NCBI GenBank assembly: GCA_025890175.1
Contig: JANPYM010000007.1
Span: 2,437,517 to 2,501,516 of the forward strand
DNA: 64,000 nucleotides
Direction: 5' to 3'
Source of the DNA: Ciborinia camelliae
Taxonomy: Eukaryota > Ascomycota > Leotiomycetes > Helotiales > Sclerotiniaceae
Below are positions 1-11,676 of this stretch, one piece after another. The notes beneath the pieces are model-generated. The model was not told where the DNA came from. It saw only the letters and a list, made by a program, of their open reading frames with translations, and did no database searches. The number at the start of each line of letters is the position of its first letter. The stretch's first letter is position 1. The translations under genes and the position numbers were made by a program.

Positions 1-562
1 GAAGGAGAAATACTAGAGGGTTGAGAGGTCGAGGTTGTTATTGATATTACGTGCGGCTGTTATGGTTGTAGGGACGATAGATACCTACCAGGCAGGTAGG
101 TATACATCAATCAATTTTAGATAGGGAGGTAGTGAGGTATTGAGAATCCCATGAATAACCCAGACTACCTAGGTACTATACCCTTAACTACTAAAGTCCC
201 CCCCATAGCGATCAGACGATAAGATGGATATATATGTAGGTAGGTATTATATGTTTAATTTAATGTTTATATTACATATACTAGGTACGCAAATGCTATT
301 TTATTTATACCTTTATCGACACAGCTACTAGATAGGCAGTAGATATCCCATCCCAAATTAAAAATACCTATGCAGCCATTGAACGCCAGGAGATCTACCT
401 CGATCATCCAATCCCGCCATCCGTGAAAAGCCCAGGCGATGCTGATTCCCGTTTCGAACGCCAAAATCCGCAAAAAGGCCCGCCGAGGATATATGTATGA
501 CGCTCAATGAAAACCCACCCAAGAATGCCACCCACAAAACACGTATACCATCCATAAATGCA
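1..562. other. Gene-free left edge, 3' flank of the K+ channel gene
   Basis: AT-rich non-coding DNA with several TACCTAGGTA/GGTAGG-type motifs (near 85-110, 165-175 and 237-245). I see no coding gene; short open frames here have no recognisable features. Confidence 0.6.
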
Positions 563-3405
563 TTACGCCTCATGTTCACTAGCCTCCCCTTCGACACTTG
601 CCCCTGACGCCTTTACCTCTGCGCTGTCGTCTAGGACCCCGATTCTACCCCCTCCATATTGGTCTTCCTCTCTATTGCTCTTTCCGTGCTCTTCTGAGCT
701 TAAATTTGGAGGAGTTTTACTTCCACTACCACTTCCTTCTCCGCTACTGCTCGGAAGTATTTCAATTTCATCTTCCTTGTCATTAAACTCATCGGGGAAA
801 ACAATATGTCGCTTCACCTCATCATCTTCATCTTCATTCCCCTCCTCATCTTCCTTATCAGAAAGTGGTTCACCTTGTAAGCTCGCGCTGTTATTCCCGC
901 TATCGGTGCGCTCGGAATCTCGTCTAATTTCCAGACTTGGTTTTCTCGGTCCTGGATGTGCGGGATAATGCATATTATGATGCGGCTTCCGATGGAGATG
1001 CTTCTTCTCTCCTTCCAGTAATCTCTTTATTTCCCCTTCTTCTTGTCGCGTGGCCCGTCCCTGACGCCTTGTATACCTATTCAAACTCTCACATAGCCGA
1101 TCTAGCACCCACTCACTCTCACTAATATCCGCTAACATTGGACTATCTTCCCCAATCCAATCCCATTCCACTAGTCCCTCGTCTTGCTCTTCCTCTTCTA
1201 CTTCCGTCGCACTATGTGTACTAAACCTGATCAATCGCGTAAACTCCACCCATTCCTCGTAACTATACTTCTTAGGCTTGGGTGCTCGCAAATCGTTCGC
1301 GACATGTTTGATGGCCAGTGCTAGTTTCCGAGCTAAATCGTGTTCGGTTTGTTCGGCCGGTTCTTCAATCTCCTCAATGACTTGACCAAGGGAAGTTGAT
1401 TCCGGATCTGGATCAGCATCATCAATTGCGGGTATTTGTCGTTCATCTGGGTTCTGCACATCGAATCCATGACGAATACGCTTTTTAGCCTCTCTTTCTT
1501 TCGTCTTCCTTGATAACCATTCGCGTAATCTTGGATGTTCTGTCAGAAAATCATGCCAGACTCCTTCCTTAGGCATGATTGTCCAATCGGCTAGAGTGAA
1601 GGTACCACGATTGATAGCTGCTATGACGGTGGAACTCATGTCTGATATGAGAATTGTCATTGTAGGTATCGCGATAAGGGACCAAACGACAAAGAAGGGT
1701 TTCCCAGCATTGGATTTCGGTGCAAAATCACCATATCCAATAGTTAGTAAAGATACGTAACAAAAGTATAACGCCTCGAAGTATGTCATATCTTGCTCAC
1801 GCTTTTCAGCTTTCCAGAAGACCACTGCACCTCCACACCAAAGAATGGCGAAGGCGAGAACAGACATGCATAATGAGTAGTATTGCTTAAATTTTCGGAC
1901 ATTTCCTTGGATTTCGCGCATAGTATCAAAACGGTCTTTTTCTTCCCGGAGTAGAATCAGTTTTTCTCGATGTTTAGCTTGCTTCATGCGCGGAGATTTA
2001 TCATTCAATCGTTTCTGAAGCTTAGCATCCCGACTAAGAGGAATATTTGGCATATGTGTTCGCCCAGCCCCCCCTCGGCCACCATAAGAATGAACTCTTG
2101 TTTGATGAAAAGTGATTTTTCGGCCTTGGACATCGAAATGACCGTATTGATCAAGCGAATACCGACGAGATAGACCTGGTTCAGAAGCTCCAGAATATTT
2201 CTTTGCACTACGACGACGTATGTTAGATCTGGGAGGCAAGCCAAGACGGTCTCGAATTTCCTTCTCATTTGTAACCGAACGACCGAAGGTTTGCTGTTGT
2301 TGACGCATTGTATGGTGTTTAACAATCTTCTCTTTTGACACACCAACTGCGAACTTCCACAAACTGTTAACCACAAGACCAAGGAAGATGATACCGATGA
2401 CAGCATATGGGAAAAGAAGTCCTCGCCCAAGAGTATTATTAGGTACGAAATCTCCGAAACCGACCGTCGTAATCGTGACATCACAGAAATAGAGAGCATC
2501 GGCATATTGGAAACCACAGACTTTTTCGTATATTCCAGCTCCGCCAGCGAGCCATATGAAGAACATTATAGTTTGTAAGATGAGGGTCCTTTGATTGTCG
2601 TCGAGTTCAAAATGTTGCGGATAATGCCCAAGGAAATAGCCGAGCATATTGACCATCAGAACCACTGATCCAACAAGATACAAGGAAGCTGCCATGATGG
2701 CGGACCAAAATCCTTGAGAGTAAGTTTGGCCAGGACGAATAGGAGGAATGTAAATGTCCACGGCTGCTAAGATACCGATAAGCTGTGGAATGCATGTTAG
2801 AATCGATGTAAACAGAAAGGCTCCGGACTTACAATGCCAGTAGAAAGATACCAGAAGATTATCGTTAAAGGCAACGCAACAATATACCTAACCCTGCGCA
2901 TGAAGTTCAATAGCAAGAAAAGGTTCCCGGCAAACCCGCATCCAAGCGAAATGGCATTTAGAATGATCTCCCTTGAATCTCAAATCAGCAACATTCATAA
3001 ATTTTGTTTGGATTTCCCACCATTGTGGATCAGGTATGCCAACTCCATTTTCATCAGCACCGAGAGGCAATTGACCATTGTCGGGTAGATCAGCCTTCCA
3101 TTTTGTAACGAGGGCGGAGATGGATAGAACATTTGCGAGAGGTCCAATTGTCGCAGCGATGAGAGGAAAAGCAGTTGATGCAAACCACCAATCTCTATTA
3201 ATTCAAGGGTTAGTATGGTAGAAAACTAGTTGAAGGAGATAAAGTAAACAAACTGTGGTAAGTCATCTGTCTTGGCTCTAAATTTGAATCTCCCAATTCT
3301 GAGTAAACCAGGTCCTGATAGTTCATTATCCAGGGTGAGGAAACTGCCAGTATTATCGCTGGTCACGTCGCGGCCATTGTGCTGGCCAGAATTGTTGCCC
3401 GCCAT
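563..3405 (-). CDS. TOK1: TOK1-type outwardly rectifying two-pore-domain potassium channel
   Basis: Plasma-membrane K+ channel of the fungal TOK family, which passes outward K+ current on depolarisation and helps set membrane potential. Four exons by hand: 3254-3405, 3021-3194, 2833-2971 and 563-2782, with in-phase introns of 59, 49 and 50 nt, giving 894 residues. Several membrane segments precede the first pore. Two selectivity filters are visible, TVGFGD near residue 261 and TIGYGD near residue 502, each between hydrophobic helices, as expected for the TOK plan (eight membrane segments, two pores). Between them lies a basic cytoplasmic linker of about 150 residues. The C-terminal tail of about 340 residues is hydrophilic and ends in acidic and Ser/Glu-rich stretches. 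The start at 3405 gives a short polar N-terminus before the first Trp-rich membrane segment. The donors GTTTGT and GTGGGA are slightly weak, but phases and family conservation fit. Family call is firm; exon 1-3 edges are inferred. Confidence 0.92.
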
Positions 3406-4440
3406 CGTTATGGTTTATTGCGCGAGATCATGATGTCCCGACTCCCCGGCCTTTATATTTCTCTTTGATTGACTTCACCTGGGATTCATTCACTGATACG
3501 CCTTGGAAGTGAGGGGCTCGAATATTAACAATTCCAGGTTCACCCTGGGGGTATCTTTTTAAACATTCGAATTGATCTCGTCCAACCAAAGTCTTTGTTT
3601 CTTTTGGCACCCCACTGAGCTTAAACACACACAACGAACTGGAATCAATTGTAAACCGCTCTCAGACTTTGCAATCTCGATTGCTTCTGATAAATATTCA
3701 TGTGCTGTACTATGGGCAGTAGGAATCGATACATAGAAAAGGTGTCGATAGAGGAAAGAAAATCCCGTCCATTGGGTGGAATAAAAAGTTACTTACAGAT
3801 TCGGTTGTCGTTCATGAAGCGCTGCATGCAAATGCTTGCGAGCAAAATTACGTAAGCGCAACTAGAAGGCGATCTAGAACTATTTAAGATTTTGGATTCC
3901 AATTGGTAAGGAAACGACGAAGTGCAAGGTACTAATAATAGCTTCCCCCGTACCCCGTACAATGCACAACTACCTACTAGGTAGGTATCCGTTGAACTAA
4001 ATGAGTTCATCTGAGCCTTGGTTCGATTCTATAGTAGGGATCGACATATTATTGGACCTGCCTAGAATATTTCATTACACCTAAAGCACTAAAAGTAGAT
4101 GAATATGGTCGCATGGATGAGAGCGAAAGAGATGGAAGATACGCGTTTGTGGCTTGAAACATCCTGATTGGCGTTTATACCTTTTATTTGTTTCCCTCTC
4201 GTGATGCTGATCTACTGCTATTGCCAATGACAGAATTGAGACAATAGACTTCGATTAAATCAGGATGAGCAAAGTTGCTTCAAATCCCAACGTTCGCTGG
4301 ATATATAAACGATTCCAAATGTACAAATTTGCTTTTCTAATTTTCAACCCAACTGAATATGGACCCAACGCCTTGCATTCAATGCCCCCCTATTTATTAA
4401 AGAAAATGATATTATTTGAAGAAACAAGGGCTGGAGCCGC
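3406..4440. other. Intergenic region upstream of the K+ channel gene
   Basis: Promoter and 5' UTR of the K+ channel gene plus the 3' flank of the next minus-strand gene. Contains a palindromic CTACTAGGTAGG motif near 3975. Short open frames lack domain, membrane or compositional support and I call no gene. Confidence 0.55.
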
Positions 4441-5903
4441 TCATTCAGCCTCTTCTCGACCGCCCACCCTTTCTACAAGCCTGGCAGATCATTAGCAACA
4501 ATTGGGAATATGTTCGAGGTGAGAAAACGTACCGGAATATGCTGACAGCAAAGGTCATCCCCCATGCGACCAATGCTACCGATATTATAGCACAGAGCGT
4601 TTTAGCCCTATCGCAAACCACGCCATTATACCCGGTGTTTCCGACTTGGCAGCTCCCATTACTGTCTGATAACGCATCAAATGCTAATGTCAAATTGGAA
4701 GCTTCGAGAATAATGAAAAATAGATCTAAAAGAACGAGTCGGATTTTGGCTTTAGGCGCTCGAAGGCCTAAAGGTTTGCCGGTATATTCATCCCAAGTCA
4801 TGTAGAGAGTATACGGAATAGCAATCACATCTACAACAATTGCCATAGTTGTAGATGGACTTTGAGCATATGAGTATTTAGTCGAAAGATGATGAACCGA
4901 GGCTGCAATGCTCAAGGCAATGATAGAAGTTATAAGCACAACAAGTCGAAAAAGAAGTGGAACATATGGATTCATGAGAATGGTTTGCTACGAAATTTTA
5001 GTCAATAATTCAAGATAAAAGTCCGCCTTGGAACGTACCTGCGCGCGTTTTATGAAAGTTTCCCGTTTCTTTTTGTTGTAAATGAGAGACGTGATATTAT
5101 CATCATCGCCACCTTCCCCTTTCTCTAGATCCCCGCACCATGGCCTATCGTAGCCAGGAGTTAGGTTGTCTAGAAAGGCGTGGTCGACCAGTTTGCGGTC
5201 CTCTCCTTCGGGCACACCATACGTAGATGCTTTGACAAAAGTTCGCCATACGGCAGTATTTGGTTGTACCCCAGATCGTAAAATGACAGGTTCAGCATCT
5301 CTAGCATGATCCCATTTCCTACCCCTGACCGGTTCGCGCACGCCACCGAAGAAGCCCGTCTCTACTTTCTTGTCACTTATGGCATTGTACGTATCATCAT
5401 CAGAGTCAACATATCCATCGACTGAAATTCTTCGCGAGGACTGAGTTGGGGTGGAATTATGTTGTGCTGGATGTATCCTCGAAGGGGTGGAAACCCTATT
5501 AGGCCGTAACGGAACAGGTTCGTTGCCCTCTTCATGTGAGTGTATCCAGGCTTTTGATAGGTCAGCGCAGATCTGGGGTTTGACTGTGGGCCAATGACTT
5601 ACATGGAAGCGAACGAGCTTCTCTTTGAGCTGCGCGATTTTGTGCTTTCGTGCCACTCGTCGAATGTGTGTTTTGCGTACTGTAGGTCTTATGAGACGAG
5701 GACGAATAGACATTGGGTCGGCTGGCATACTGAGAACCAGCTCTTTTTTTCCCTTTCATGACAACATTCTCAGATGAACCGATGCTCGCAGAATCCGAGA
5801 ATTGGCGTGGCACTGTCAAAGAATCATGTTGAATATTATTATATGTCTCCAGCGGTAGTCCCAGCCCAGGTGTGGTCCGTGGTAATCTGTCTGGTGTTGC
5901 CAT
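4441..5903 (-). CDS. Four-membrane-segment protein, SRF1 (phospholipase D regulator)-like
   Basis: Four exons by hand: 5603-5903, 5039-5550, 4533-4987 and 4441-4480, with introns of 52, 51 and 52 nt in matching phases, giving 435 residues. The first half is polar and low-complexity. A conserved-looking block with TPGYDRPW and an acidic DLEKGEGGDDD stretch follows, then a basic linker. The last 150 residues carry four hydrophobic segments with the signature MTWDEYTGKPLGLR between the second and third. The plan matches the fungal family annotated as regulator of phospholipase D Srf1; yeast Srf1 acts with Spo14 in lipid stress. That match is from memory. The final 40-nt exon restores a conserved-looking RLVERV ending, whereas reading through the last intron gives an unrelated tail. 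The ATG at 5903 has A at -3; in-frame ATGs at 5927 and 5948 are alternatives. Gene structure is secure, function less so. Confidence 0.78.
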
Positions 5904-7385
5904 AATACTAGGATATTCCCCGATCATGTGTTGCAGAGTGAGTTGCAAAATATCTGATACTTCTGTATTCTCCCAACACGCGATGGAGCAACCTTCAGTG
6001 ACGCCTCAATCGCGGTCGACCCCTCTCCTATTCATGCATTGTACCCCGATTCGTAATAAAGAGAGGAAGAGATGAGCGTAAGAAATAAAAAATAAATAGG
6101 ACTCGAGTGATTTATGAAACAAATATTATAAGAAGGGAATGGATGAATGGATGAAAATGGATGAGGTAATGAGTGTACGAATGAATACAATATAATATAA
6201 TATAACAAGTGAATAAGAAGAAGAAATTTTGAATGTTCGCAATAGTAAAGTAGAGTAAGGTAGAGTAGAGTAGAGTAGAGTCTGGTAGTTGTTTGGTTAA
6301 GATTAGGGTTTGTCGTCTGAAGTAATATAAGTCAAGTTTCAAGCAAAAGATTAAAATAACCTTGGAAATGATCTACGGAGGACCATCAATTAAACTGATT
6401 ATTATTACGGGAGAGTACCTACTAACTCGATACTGTGAGGGATAAGTACCAAGGTAGTACCGATAACGATACCGACCATGGGATTTGAATGATGTGATAG
6501 GTAGGGAGGGAGGGAGGGAGGGAGGTAGTAGGTAGGTAGTAATAAGTAGTAGATAAATAAATGATAGATAAATAATAAGTATTTAATAAATAGTAAATGG
6601 TAAAGTAATAAATAGTAGATAATAAAGAATAGATGATAGATAATAAGTAATAAATCGTAGATAGTAGTAGATAGTAGGTAGTAGGTAGTATGTCGCATGG
6701 GATTTTTAAGGTTGACAAGGATTATATCCAACTGCATATGTCAATACCTAATAATAATAATATAATAATACCCATCTAGATGAGGTTAGGTATAGGTACC
6801 GTATAGGTAGGTAAAGAAAGGTAAGGTTAAATAATCGTTTCCCCCACTACTGTTATCCTTCTCCATACTCTACTATGGTAGGTTATTTTTAATGCGTATG
6901 CGTCATTCTATCTGCAAGTTACCATACCTATACCTAGGTACCTACCTACATATCTAGCTAGTCTAGGCCTCATGAGTCCACGCGAAAAGGTTTTCAATTT
7001 GTGGTTTTCTTCTTAAGGTTCGATCTCATCGAGCCAGTTACTACTACTACATACATTATTACATTGCTGCAGAAAAGTCAAAAAAGGAAAAGAAGAGAAA
7101 AGAAGAGAAAGAAGAAAAGAAAGAAAGCAGCGCGTCACATCATATCATATCTCAACCTTTGATACCTTACCTAACCTTACGCCAATGCCATTGTTGAAGT
7201 AAAATTTAGTACAATTTTCACGAGCAGACGAATAACCATCATCTACGAATAACATAACGCCTAACGATTGTCCGACATTCTCTCCTTTTCCCTCTCCCTC
7301 TCCCTCTCCCGAAGTATTTTACCAGAACGGTATGGTTGTATAGACTTTCTACAGTATCTCATTTTCTGTCCACGAAGGACGAATA
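5904..7385. other. Divergent intergenic region with AT-rich microsatellites
   Basis: Shared upstream DNA of the SRF1-like gene (-) and the mitochondrial gene (+). It holds AGTAG/AGAGT runs (6245-6280), a GGGAGG run (6504-6530), degenerate TAGTAGATAA repeats (6540-6690), TACCTAGGTA near 6931 and a purine run at 7080-7130. A CT-rich tract at 7280-7312 lies just before the plus-strand start and resembles a fungal pyrimidine-rich core promoter. Open frames here are repeat artefacts. Confidence 0.6.
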
Positions 7386-8277
7386 ATGCGCTTCTACCTC
7401 CTTCCCATCTCGACCCGTCGAACCCTTATCTACTGCCAACGTCTTAATGTTACAACCACAAGTGAGGTTTCCTTACTAGATAAGACAACTACAAAGGCGA
7501 ATAACCTCTGGGCTAGTTGGGAGAAGAAGGATTCGGGGTGGCAGAAGAAGGTGGTTGAGTTTGGGAACAATGCGTTGAAGAGAATACCATATGAGGAGTG
7601 GGGATTGAAGTCGGTACCGCCCTTGTCTAAACGAAGGCGAGAGGAAGAATTAGCTGGCAAAGAGAAGGTTGAGGTCTTATTTCCCTCAACTTTCCTTCCA
7701 CAAGAAAAAGTCACGGAGGTTTTGAGAACCCTGAGTACAGAGAGAAAACAACTTCATAAGACGAGATTATGGGGTTCAATTATTGGAATGCCTATTGTTG
7801 CTCCCTTTGCACTTGTTCCTGTGTAAGTGCCGCTACAGCCTTGACGATATCTTTCCAAAGCTAATACCACCCAGTATCCCTAATTTACCCTTCTTCTATC
7901 TATGCTTTCGTGCATATAGCCATTGGAAGGCACTGGCAGGATCTCAACATATTGAATTTTTGTTGAAGGAGAATCTCATTGCTTCAAGGCCATCTAAGAT
8001 ATTAGACGAGTTATATCTGAGGAACAAGGTTCCATTTCCCGATCCGAAAGATACGACTCAAACGATATCATCAGATTCAAATGTATCGGATGTTGAGACC
8101 ATGCTACTCCATAGTTCTGATGGCAAGGAAATTGCGACGGCATTAAACATACCCGAATTGCAAATGGAACTCGATCGAGCGGTGTGGCAAGTAGAAAATG
8201 ATATAGAAGTCAAAAGAAAGCTGGAGGGGGGAAAAGAACGAATGGGTTCGACCGAGGAGAAGGTCAAGAAAAAATAG
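7386..8277 (+). CDS. Mitochondrial K+/H+ exchange-related protein (Mit_KHE1 family, YDL183C-like)
   Basis: Two exons, 7386-7822 and 7875-8277, around a 52-nt intron (GTGTAAGT donor region, CCCAG acceptor), giving 279 residues. The first 15 residues are basic and hydroxylated without acidic residues, consistent with a mitochondrial presequence. A conserved-looking basic block (SWEKKDSGWQKK, IPYEEWGLKSVPP) is followed by a hydrophobic hairpin at about residues 128-160 containing IIGMPIVAPFALVPVIPN and FRAYSHWKA, split by the intron. The C-terminus is charged and helical. This organisation fits the Mit_KHE1 family. Yeast YDL183C is an inner-membrane protein linked to the mitochondrial K+/H+ exchange system; a role in matrix K+ and volume control is inferred from it. 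Residues around the splice junction form one continuous membrane segment, which supports the intron. Confidence 0.85.
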
Positions 8278-9032
8278 ACTGGCTTTTTGTACATTATGTA
8301 TGTATCACTGCCGACGTACCATACCTCTTATTAGCATATGGTACCCGACACTCTAGATCATGATGAGGCGAGGCTGGGCTAGGCTATGCCAAACCACGAG
8401 AAATGACGCATTGTACCTAGGTAAGCATATGAATGGATAAAGTAGGTAGGTGTACCTTTAGCATATAGCGAGAGAGAGAGATAGCGAGCGTATCATATCA
8501 TGCGCCCAACATAGAAATACAAAACAACTATTATTCACTTCCACTTCCACTTATTACCTACTATATAAGAAGATGGTGCTATCCTGCTCTGGTGCTACGT
8601 ACTAATCGCCGATCAAGACAATTAGTTTCCTTGATTTTAAGAGATAGATATTTCTTTCCTTTACCTAATAGAGAATGAACTAGTAACTAATTTCGAACTA
8701 AAATATCTACCGACACAGTAGATAAAGTCTGCCCATGCCATACCGTAGCGTACTAGGGAGTCAGCTGTAACTTGTAAGTCCCATCGTTCGTTCAACAATT
8801 ACCCGACCTTTTTAGATCAATTTCATTAATCTTGTCTACCAGAAAAATTCTTCAATTTGTTCTAATCTCACCTCGAATTATTCCAACAATTTCCCAGCCT
8901 AGTGTGCCGTCCCGATAAGAGATAAACGCGGCATATATTTAGACAAGTACAAGGATTAGCACGATCTAATTTCACCTTTGGTTTTTTAAATATCGCGACG
9001 ATTACGCTCGATCAACGCGACTTATCGAAAAC
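8278..9032. other. Intergenic region upstream of the first DUF3716-like gene
   Basis: Contains a TACCTAGGTA palindrome near 8415 and a GAGAGA run near 8470. The last 200 bases are the probable promoter and leader of the plus-strand gene at 9033. No gene seen. Confidence 0.55.
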
Positions 9033-10930
9033 ATGCCGCCACGACGATCCCGAGACGACGATACTATTGTTGTCAAGGGAGACGGCGACGAAGAGTGGGC
9101 AGCACCTTCTTCACCGGATTCAATAGGATCTGATATTGATTTCGAACCCAAAAACAAAATGGCGATCGATAGCCCTCAAAATCTCGAATCGCCCGAGCCA
9201 GAACAGGCTGACGAACTCTCGATCGCGTCAGCCAGTTCAGCGACTAAACATGACCATACAACCAAACCAAAGTACTTAAATCAAATTTCATTCAGAGATC
9301 CAGGTTCATCAACAATGGAGGAAAGATTACAGATGATGCCGGCGAAGCGTCCTCTACCTTGGAGAGAGGGAGTTGAAGCTGGCTCAGAACTCGAAACTGG
9401 AGGCGATTCACGTAGGAAGCAAATTCGATTTGGTTGTCTACTTGCGACTCGAGGAAACGAAGTTGCCAATCCTTGCCATTCATGTGCCAATGGTAGAGGC
9501 AAGTTCGACTTGTGCATTGCACTTCCCGGATTCTTCAAGGGAGCATGCGCTAGTTGTCAATTGAGTGGCAGACCAAACCGTTGCAGCATCAAAACAAACG
9601 AAGAAAGTAAGTTGGTTTTTGCAACATGATATCACCAATTTACTGATCGCATTTTTATCTAGTTGAGCCTGAAGATTTTCATCCGGAAGACGGAATTCGC
9701 TCATCGCCAGTTGCTCCGGCTTCAGGCTCAGGTTCACGAAGAGCTTCAGGTTCAGGTTCAAGTGCACGGAAAAATACTGTGAAGGAGATTCCAGATCGAT
9801 CTAGTTCCACAACTCACGCTCAAGAGGACATGCCTTCTGGTCCACCAGCAAAGAGAGCCCGAGTCGAAGAGCCGGAGAAGCCCCCTCAAACTGGCTGGCA
9901 AGAACCTCCTGTAGTAGATACAGGTTTGGGATCTGCAAGGTCGCGCGGAGGACGCCCACCCCGTTCATCTTTAAATCATGTTGTGGCCCCATGGGCACAT
10001 GTAAACTCACCACATATGGCTACGCGCAACTCCTCTACACCAGTCAATACACGAAACGGTGGTTTACGCAAATCTGTTGGCCAAGCTTCTTCAGCCGAGA
10101 AGGAAATAGCCGTTAAAGAAACAACCAGAAAAGTAAGCAACACCCCAGGTGTGAATACTCCCCAGTCAGCTCCGAGCAGACCAGCATCCACGGGCTGGGC
10201 CTCTGTCAACCAAACCCAGCAAGGATCTCAACCTACTTTCCCAAACCTAACTAAACCACAAATCTCAAAGCCACCGATCCCAAGACCACAAATTCCAAAA
10301 CCAAAACATCGGCAGGCTACGCCAGAGCAACCGCAAGCTAAACCAGAGCAGCAACAGGCTAGGCCAGAGCAGCAGCAAGCGAACCCACCACAACGTGAAA
10401 CTCAAGCTCGACAACAGCAATATCAAGCTCAAGCTCAACAACAGCAAGCTCAACAACAGCAAGCTCAACAACAGCAAGCTCAACAACAGCAAGCTCAACA
10501 ACAGCAGGCTCAACAACAGCAATATCAAGCTCACCCTCAACAAGCTCAGTCACAACCAAGTCGACCTCAACCTCAATTTCAAATTCCACCTAATCCTCCA
10601 CCTAATCCCCCGCCTAATCCCCAACTCAATCCCCCACCTGCTACCGCCTTTGGGAGCTTCGTAGATCAGCCAAATGTAAGGATGAGCAACGGATCTACTA
10701 CATCGCAACCCGCGAAAAAATCTAAACAGCTACCGCCATACCAACCAACCTTTGTTACAACCCCAACTGGATTAACCTTTGCCGCTGCTCCACTCATTGA
10801 GACTTTGCCAAGGCGAAAGCAGCTACAGCTAATGGGAATTATCAGTGGTCTTCAAGGAGGTATTGATAATATTCAGAGAGAACTCAATCAGCTGAAGAAG
10901 ACACTTGGCGTGGATGATGATGATATTTGA
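9033..10930 (+). CDS. Cys-rich DUF3716-like protein, tandem paralogue A, with Gln-rich region
   Basis: Two exons, 9033-9606 and 9663-10930, around a 56-nt intron (GTAAGT, CTAG), giving 613 residues. The N-terminal 110 residues are acidic and disordered. A short LPWREG motif precedes a Cys-rich module at about residues 133-186 with spacing C-x2-C-x9-C-x10-C-x2-C-x8-C and a GACASC core, plus one Cys just before (GCLLATRG). The intron falls seven residues after the last Cys, phase 1. The rest is Pro/Ser-rich and disordered, with a Gln/Ala repeat (about residues 435-480) and an Asn-Pro-Pro stretch. The C-terminus is an amphipathic helix with SGLQGG and LNQLKK. The Cys module looks like the fungal family DUF3716 (Pfam PF12511), of unknown function. 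Metal binding and a nuclear role are inferences. Its paralogue lies 0.75 kb downstream on the same strand. Confidence 0.8.
10434..10530 (+). repeat. 15-bp coding repeat encoding Gln-Gln-Gln-Gln-Ala units
   Basis: About six tandem copies of CAACAACAGCAAGCT inside paralogue A, nearly identical at the DNA level and encoding a QQQQA array. The pure nucleotide repeat points to slippage or unequal exchange rather than old conserved sequence, so copy number probably varies among strains. Confidence 0.85.
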
Positions 10931-11676
10931 TACAATGACATTCTAAATTTCAAGAACATTACGTACGGCGTACATATGTATAATAGCGGCTATACTTTAC
11001 CTTAATGGCAATGAAAAAGCGTGACTTTCCAAACTTGCCTTCTTGATAAATTATAGTGTTACAAGTAATCTATACGTGGTTTGCTACTCCTATGTTTTAA
11101 TAACTGTAAGGCTGTGGAACTCGTCAAACTAATTATTTCTACGATATTGGTATTATGCTAATTCGAAGAGTATCTACTCTACGTAAGCGAAAACAGGCGG
11201 AATGGTACAACTCAAAACAATCTACCTACCTAGTAGGTACTGTCTAATACCAGACCTACCTCCCCTTCAATCAAGATACCAAATTAATTCCAAATAAAAT
11301 CAACCAAATGAGTTTATAATTAGAATATCTAGCTTGTGCATTCATTTTCTACAAGACCTCATGCAGTTGCAAATGGTATTGAGCAATCAATGCCATGCCA
11401 TATCGTAATGTCTAATTCCCAATTCCCTTTGGTATTTTGAGTCTTGGTAAATAGATAGATAGATGTACGGGATTTGTATTGAAGTCTAGTACCTATCTAG
11501 GTAGGTCCTACTAAGCATACTCCGTACCGATAAGAGTAAGAGAAAAATTAAGCTTATCGGTAGACCTACCTAACCCCCTCGAGCTAGACAGTTGATTTAC
11601 TTATTAGCCCTGCACATAAACAAAATCTATCCTGCCATCGAGTCTACCGCGCAGCCAAACCACCACTTTTATTAAA
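10931..11676. other. Intergenic region between the tandem DUF3716-like genes
   Basis: 3' flank of paralogue A and promoter of paralogue B. Contains CTACCTACCTAGTAGGTAC near 11221 and ATCTAGGTAGGT near 11494. No gene seen. Confidence 0.55.

Noticed and set aside
558..968. Ser/Pro-rich plus-strand open frame
   Set aside because: Antisense shadow of the acidic C-terminal tail of the K+ channel gene; low complexity and no start context.
10265..10664. Leu-, Val- and Asn-rich frames over the Gln repeat
   Set aside because: Other-frame translations of the CAACAACAGCAAGCT array in paralogue A.
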